NCBI GenBank assembly: GCA_964429915.1
Contig: CAYSDZ010000016.1
Location: 1-64,000 of the forward strand
Direction of reading: 5' to 3'
Origin: Alteromonas_F sp964429915
GTDB taxonomy: Bacteria > Pseudomonadota > Gammaproteobacteria > Enterobacterales > Alteromonadaceae
Length of the DNA: 64,000 nt
The notes under the pieces are model-generated. The model ran no database searches and was not told the origin of the DNA. It saw only the letters and a list, made by a program, of their open reading frames with translations. Below are positions 59,196 through 64,000 of this stretch, one piece after another. Numbering within the stretch: the first letter of the stretch is position 1; every line of letters starts with the position of its first letter. A program made the translations under genes and the position numbers.

Positions 59196-62177
59196 TTATT
59201 TTTCATCGAGCGCTTTAGCGAAAACCACATACATACGCGCATTTTCAGGGACATCATCGTCTGAGTTGCCCGACATGATCACGCTTGTGCCTGCAGATAC
59301 CTTACGCTCGAATATGGACATAACATTACTACCAAGCTTTATATTATCTCCCGTATCTTGATAGTCATCTAAAAATTCAGGTCGAGGCACTAAATCATCA
59401 TGCCCTACCCAGATTACCATGTCTTTTCCTGCGATAAATTGAAGCTGATCTCTTGCCCAGTACGCTTTATCTGCATTGGGTAAGCGAATATATTCAGCGC
59501 CAGACAGATAGTTTGGAATAATCGTATAGTTAACTTCTTGATCGATATACGGCTTTTTACCCCAATATGCATTCGTGCGCAGCACGGCTTTTTGCAGTCC
59601 GGTGTAACTAAATTGGGTGAATAGTCCGCTGCGTGATTCTGTATTGATAGGTAAAGGTGGTTGTGGTGGCATGTAAGCCGGTGCTGGCTCAGCAATCAGT
59701 TTTTGGGGATACGCTTGAGGGAGCTTGGTACTTAAACCGTTCGCATAGTCTACTGGCTTGGACGCAACTTGAACAGAAACATCGTCGAAGCCTTCACGAC
59801 TTGCAGTAATGGTTATCGTGCCTGCTTGCAGTGTAGAACGAATGGCAACGCGGTTTATGCCTGCCTCTGTTTCCAAAAATAAGTTGTTGGTGCTTTTTTC
59901 TTTACCGCTGTTATAGCCGCCGCGCCAGACTGCTGGACCTTCAACCTTGAAATTCACCATGCTTTGGTCGAGTGGGTGCCTTCGGCCTTGCGCATCAACA
60001 GCTTCAAAGTCTAATAACAAAAAGTCTGCGCCATTGGCTAACCAACCTTCAGGCCCTGTAATTGGCGTCAGTTTCAAGACGACAGCCTCACCCGCTGTTT
60101 CTTTTACTTGGCTTGCTTTAAGTTCCTCATTGATAAAGGTTTCCGCTTTAATACTGCCAGCCTCAAACTTCACTTTGGGGAATACAAAGGTGTAACCGTG
60201 TTCAGGTGAACTGTTTTCTCCAATCAGTTTATCGTTTACATAAAGCTTCACTTTTTCGCCATTCGACACGACAAAGATATCCTTTACAGTACCTTCGTCA
60301 TAATTCCAATGGCCCACAATATGCGCTTGCGTTTCCGGTCTCCACATTGCTTTTGTGGTAAAAAATGCTTCTTTTGGTAGGCGAACGGCATCAACTTCAC
60401 CACTGGCGCGAGTGTTTTCAGTTGGGTTACGTCCGCCGTGGGTACCGTCTGAAAATATCCAATTTGCGCCACCGCTGTGGTAAGGCTTCTTACCCATTTT
60501 TTCCCACCACTGCTCTACCTGCCGTACGGCAAATGTTTCTGAAGCAAATTTATAAACATTTTTGCTAAAACGTGGACTAGTGAAAAAATTATTATCTGGT
60601 GAATATTTATCCCATACACGACGAGGGCCTTCGTCGCGGTTGTATTCACTCTCTATAAGTGGAAGGTGTGCATATTCGCGCTCCCATCCTTCGGTACCCA
60701 CTTCAATCGTTACGTAATCTCTAGAAGCTAATTTAACATCGGCTCGGCGATTACCCATTAAGCGCTGACTTTTTGGATCGAATTTTTCAATTGCTGCAAG
60801 GATATCTTGGTAGTTTTCAACTGACTCGGCCCAATTGCCTCCTTCCCAAATAAAAATACTGGGGTGATTTCGATAATACACAATGGCGTCTTGAAAACCT
60901 GCATAACGAATATCCCACGTTTCTCCTGAATCGCTAGATTCACCCGATACCCCTGGCATTAAAGTGACAAAACCATACTTATCTCCCATCGCAATTTCTG
61001 CTGGTGAGCCAGCGCTGTGGCCCCAACGAATAAAGTTTCCACCGGCCTCATCCATCATTCTAAAAGTAAATTCACGCATCCAGTCGGGCATGGCCGCGCC
61101 TAATCCTGCCCAGCCACCCGTTGGTTTTTGCCCCCATCCGGTGAGTTTTATGTTTTCCCCATTTAGCCAAAAGCCGGTGTCTTTGTTGAATTCAAAACTG
61201 CGAATACCTAAAGGTGTGGTGTAATCGTCAACGATTTTTCCATTTACTTTTAAGCGTGTAACAACCCGATATAAATAGGGGTAACGCGTTGACCAGAGTT
61301 CAGGGTTTTTAACCTTTCCATTCACTTCAAAATTAAAGGTTTCATTAGCGGCAATGGAAGAGCGGGTTGTCATCGATTTAACTAAATTATTGTCTCTGTC
61401 GATGATATCTGCGATAAGCTCAACCTGCTGAGTACTGCTGTCGTTATTGACGACTTCGGCCTGTACAGTAACGTCTGCGCTTTGCTTGGAAACGTTGTTG
61501 GTATACACATAGGTACCGACAGTTTTTAAGTTGTCGTACAAAGGTAAGGTGATATGCACTGGGTTGACTGCATGTAAATAAACATTGCGATAAATGCCGC
61601 CATGGGTTGGATGCCAATGCTCGTGATTCCACACTAGCGGAAAGTTCTTACGAAAGTGATCACCGCGTTCATTATTTACCTTTACCGCAAGCACGTTGGT
61701 GCTGCCATCGGTCGTTAAGTGCGGTGTAAGGTCATAACCAAAAGGTAAAAACCCCGTTTTATTATTTCCTAAATGCACGCCGTTAACATAAACGTCTGCA
61801 ATTTGCCTTACAGACTCAAATTCAATGAATACCTTTTTTCCTTGCTGAGAAGCAGGAAGTTTAAAGTGTTTTCGATACCAAACGGTACCTCGCCACTGGT
61901 TGACTTCGCCTTTATGTTTGCCTTCACTGTACTCGTCGAACGTATCAATATCGTTAAACGTATGAGGGGTACTTACCGTTTGCCATTGGCTATCGTCAAA
62001 TTCGATATCTTGGGCGTTAGTGGGGTTTGCCTTAATAAATTTCCAGTTAAGATTGAAATTATACTTTACCCTTGAGTTATCTTGGTTTTGTGTGGTTTCA
62101 CTATTCTGTTTTGAACAGGCCCCGACCAGCACCATTAAAGTGATTAACACAAACCAAAAACGGTTTTTAAACGTCAT
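59196..62177 (-). CDS. GH2-family beta-glycosidase lipoprotein
   Basis: A 993-aa glycoside hydrolase family 2 protein, probably a beta-galactosidase-like exo-enzyme. Lipobox VGAC places Cys21 at the mature N-terminus. A sugar-binding jelly roll (VWYRKHFKLP, FIEFESVRQIADVYVNG), an Ig-like domain and the TIM barrel follow. The acid/base Glu is probably Glu445 in IFIWEGGNWAE and the nucleophile Glu509 or Glu511 in LIESEYNRDEG. The WEGGN motif differs from the usual WSLGNE. About 300 C-terminal residues form additional beta domains. It faces a broken lyase gene. Confidence 0.88.
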   Translation of the reverse strand: MTFKNRFWFVLITLMVLVGACSKQNSETTQNQDNSRVKYNFNLNWKFIKANPTNAQDIEFDDSQWQTVSTPHTFNDIDTFDEYSEGKHKGEVNQWRGTVWYRKHFKLPASQQGKKVFIEFESVRQIADVYVNGVHLGNNKTGFLPFGYDLTPHLTTDGSTNVLAVKVNNERGDHFRKNFPLVWNHEHWHPTHGGIYRNVYLHAVNPVHITLPLYDNLKTVGTYVYTNNVSKQSADVTVQAEVVNNDSSTQQVELIADIIDRDNNLVKSMTTRSSIAANETFNFEVNGKVKNPELWSTRYPYLYRVVTRLKVNGKIVDDYTTPLGIRSFEFNKDTGFWLNGENIKLTGWGQKPTGGWAGLGAAMPDWMREFTFRMMDEAGGNFIRWGHSAGSPAEIAMGDKYGFVTLMPGVSGESSDSGETWDIRYAGFQDAIVYYRNHPSIFIWEGGNWAESVENYQDILAAIEKFDPKSQRLMGNRRADVKLASRDYVTIEVGTEGWEREYAHLPLIESEYNRDEGPRRVWDKYSPDNNFFTSPRFSKNVYKFASETFAVRQVEQWWEKMGKKPYHSGGANWIFSDGTHGGRNPTENTRASGEVDAVRLPKEAFFTTKAMWRPETQAHIVGHWNYDEGTVKDIFVVSNGEKVKLYVNDKLIGENSSPEHGYTFVFPKVKFEAGSIKAETFINEELKASQVKETAGEAVVLKLTPITGPEGWLANGADFLLLDFEAVDAQGRRHPLDQSMVNFKVEGPAVWRGGYNSGKEKSTNNLFLETEAGINRVAIRSTLQAGTITITASREGFDDVSVQVASKPVDYANGLSTKLPQAYPQKLIAEPAPAYMPPQPPLPINTESRSGLFTQFSYTGLQKAVLRTNAYWGKKPYIDQEVNYTIIPNYLSGAEYIRLPNADKAYWARDQLQFIAGKDMVIWVGHDDLVPRPEFLDDYQDTGDNIKLGSNVMSIFERKVSAGTSVIMSGNSDDDVPENARMYVVFAKALDEK

Positions 62178-62303
62178 TTAATCATTCTCCGCAATCGTAC
62201 AGTTACTCAGTGTAGCCCCTTAACTTTAAATATGGACTACACCCTCTGAAAGGAATAGGTCGTATTGCTCAAAAAATTGCTACCCCTTTGGGCGCTATAA
62301 ATT

Positions 62304-63920
62304 TTATTTAATATTTGTAGAGAGGATCCGGTCGGGTAAACCTGTTATAGGATCAAGACTGACCTCTGAATTTGCAGGTAATTGAATAGCGGCTGAATCT
62401 GGCAGAACATCGATACTGGCCTTTAAACCGAAATAATTAGCACCTCGTTGAACCTGCTCAAAGTAATGCTGAATAGTAAACGCGGGTAATGCAAAGTCGT
62501 AGATCGCAAGTTCGTCGATAACACCTGAATATGCAAACACATCCCACTTTGTCCCTTTATCTATTGGGTTGTTTCCGATGACCGCTTCGCCTGGCCCTCC
62601 TGTAATCACTTTTGTACCCTTAGGGTATTCATACCAGGCAAGACGTTCACCGTTTATGTAAATGGCTTTAAGTCCAGAGCTAACATTGTAGTTGGCGACA
62701 ACGAAATAGGTATCGCCATTTTTCATTTGCTCTAATGACGGACGCCCCTCTTTACCATCTAAAGGGAGCTTGAGTTCTTGATAACCATGTCCGAGTAAAT
62801 GCAAGCCAAAACTTAAACTTTCAGCAACCTGCTTTTGAGGCATAAGATAATCTTTCCAATAGTCGTGCTGAAAGCCTAACAACATTCGAAAATCACCGTC
62901 CGCGTCACCTTTTCGAAAAATTTCGTCCTGTTCGCCTTTTTCTCCTGAATACTGAGGTTGAATAAGCGCAGCAATTGAAATGCCATCGTTAGCAGAAAAC
63001 GAGCCTGTTCCAAGCGCGGTACCGCCTCCAGAACCTAGCATGATCCTTGCGTTTTCACTATTATCAAAATAAAACGCACCGCTACCCACTAACCCTTGTA
63101 CACGCACAGCACCCGACTCGGGGACGCCATGAGCGTCACTTGCAGAGTTAATGACACGGTCGGTTTGGCCTTCAAAAGGCCAGTAATGTGCAGGTCGCCA
63201 CCGTTTTGCATGAAGTTCTGTGGTTGCTCCGGTGGTGATAAGGGGGGCTTGAGCCGTCAAATTAACAGTGAGTTCGCCACCGTTTGAGCTTAATTTAAAA
63301 TTATCGCCGTAGATATCAATATTCTCACCCGACAACGACTTAAGCGCAATTTTACCTGCTTTTAACTGGATTTCGTTGTGGGCTATAAACGTAAGCTTAC
63401 TGCCTGCTAAAAGTTCAACAATATCGCCATTCGGCAAAGACAAGACAGTATCTTCGGGGATGCTATATTCACCTAAAGAGACTGCATCGTCTTTAACTTT
63501 TGCTTGTCCGTCTATGGTGATTTGTCCGTCAATAAGTTTTGCTGTAAACCTTGAAGGTGGCGCATAATGCCTTTGCACAAAAAAGAAAATAATGATTGCT
63601 AATGCAAGGGCGCAAGAAAAAATAATGTTTACGGATCTGCGCGGTATAAACGACAAGGCTGGGTTGTTATCGATAGTTTGCTTGCTTTGCGGGCGCACGA
63701 TAACTTCTTCGGTCATACGCTTGTAAACAATTTCCATATTGCGATCGGCCGCAGACTTCATGGCATTGTGAATACGCAAATAGTCGAAATAAAAACGCTT
63801 AGCTTCGGGGTTGTCCTTTAGCTTTTCCTCTAGTTGTTGTAACTGCTCATCCGTTACCGTATTTTCACATACATGCTCAGCAATTTCTCTGATATCAGAG
63901 AATTGGTCACTCCGTTTCAC
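62304..63920 (-). CDS. FecR-like anti-sigma protein with a C-terminal LamG domain
   Basis: A 538-aa protein. A cytosolic N-terminus (EQLQQLEEKLKDNPEAKRFY) precedes one membrane helix (NIIFSCALALAIIIFFFVQ, about residues 98-116), then a FecR-like beta domain (DGQITIDGQAKVKDDAVSLG) and a Laminin-G/concanavalin-like domain to the end (AHYWPFEGQTDR ... VIDELAIYDFALPAF). The GTG start at 63920 overlaps the stop of an ECF sigma gene by 4 bases (GTGA), with GAGGA upstream, so the two are coupled. FecR plus LamG is an unusual combination: the LamG part could sense a sugar in the periplasm. Confidence 0.75.
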   Translation of the reverse strand: MKRSDQFSDIREIAEHVCENTVTDEQLQQLEEKLKDNPEAKRFYFDYLRIHNAMKSAADRNMEIVYKRMTEEVIVRPQSKQTIDNNPALSFIPRRSVNIIFSCALALAIIIFFFVQRHYAPPSRFTAKLIDGQITIDGQAKVKDDAVSLGEYSIPEDTVLSLPNGDIVELLAGSKLTFIAHNEIQLKAGKIALKSLSGENIDIYGDNFKLSSNGGELTVNLTAQAPLITTGATTELHAKRWRPAHYWPFEGQTDRVINSASDAHGVPESGAVRVQGLVGSGAFYFDNSENARIMLGSGGGTALGTGSFSANDGISIAALIQPQYSGEKGEQDEIFRKGDADGDFRMLLGFQHDYWKDYLMPQKQVAESLSFGLHLLGHGYQELKLPLDGKEGRPSLEQMKNGDTYFVVANYNVSSGLKAIYINGERLAWYEYPKGTKVITGGPGEAVIGNNPIDKGTKWDVFAYSGVIDELAIYDFALPAFTIQHYFEQVQRGANYFGLKASIDVLPDSAAIQLPANSEVSLDPITGLPDRILSTNIK

Positions 63921-64000
63921 ACTGGTTCCTCTTGCTCTTTGGCATCCACGCAATCAAAAATTTTTTGTCGCATTTTGTGAACGGCTTTTCTTATAGCATG
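63917..64000 (-). CDS. ECF sigma factor, C-terminal fragment
   Basis: The last 27 residues before a TGA at 63919-63917 read IRKAVHKMRQKIFDCVDAK, the typical end of region 4 of an ECF sigma factor. The rest lies beyond the window edge. The overlap with the FecR-like gene supports a sigma/anti-sigma pair. Confidence 0.6.
   Translation of the reverse strand, partial: HAIRKAVHKMRQKIFDCVDAKEQEEPV

Noticed and set aside
1..64000. tRNA, rRNA, phage and insertion-sequence genes
   Set aside because: No cloverleaf-like gene, rRNA segment, transposase or phage structural gene was recognised by eye; a tRNAscan or IS search could not be run.

Overview
The window looks like a chromosomal segment of a marine gammaproteobacterium of the Alteromonadales (Alteromonas/Paraglaciecola-like). 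The inference rests on the gene content and order (miaB-ybeZ-ybeY-corC-lnt, grpE-dnaK-dnaJ, carA-carB-greA, alaA-yfbR), the moderate GC content, and secreted polysaccharide-degrading enzymes with CBM2 and polyglycine-aspartate linkers. No database search could be run, so the taxon is an inference.

Layout. 1-3.9 kb: a GH5 cellulase with a CBM2 domain (5' end outside the window and apparently frameshifted) faces a secreted beta-helix protein. 4.1-7.7 kb: an SOS-controlled sulA-like gene, the MsrPQ periplasmic methionine sulfoxide repair pair and a dGTPase-like protein. 8-13.2 kb: tyrosine/phenylalanine degradation (hppD, a VOC protein, a fumarylacetoacetase-family hydrolase, a long aromatic amino acid hydroxylase, an FMN reductase). 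13.3-17.7 kb: DUF4239 protein, YfbR-like nucleotidase with an altered HD dyad, AlaA, an LRAT-like protein and a DUF2189 membrane protein. 17.8-24.4 kb: a probable RpiR-controlled nitrogen-scavenging cluster (amidase, GGT-like, PucG-like aminotransferase, M20 amidohydrolase, cupin).

24.4-34 kb: bamE, SOS-controlled recN, nadK, the heat-shock genes grpE, dnaK and dnaJ with clear sigma-32 promoters, cytochrome c' and cytochrome b561, dapB. 34.1-41.2 kb: carAB, greA, a GNAT acetyltransferase, a thioredoxin-like protein, and a decayed signal peptidase I paralogue. 41.2-48 kb: an acetyltransferase, ibpA with a ROSE-like RNA thermometer, then lnt-corC-ybeY-ybeZ-miaB. 48-58.2 kb: accessory genes (dienelactone hydrolase, TonB-dependent receptor, UbiH-type hydroxylase, two unknown secreted or membrane proteins, AGCS symporter). 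58.5-64 kb: a polysaccharide-utilisation remnant with a broken alginate-lyase-family gene, a GH2 lipoprotein, a FecR/LamG anti-sigma-like protein and the tail of an ECF sigma factor.

The most unusual structure is a family of three long hairpin elements (10586-10788, 30435-30551, 30606-30703). Each carries a core of exactly 52 nt that aligns without gaps between copies and folds into two mini-hairpins with compensatory base changes. Each core is enclosed by long inverted arms whose sequence differs completely between copies. Two copies lie side by side between dnaK and dnaJ.
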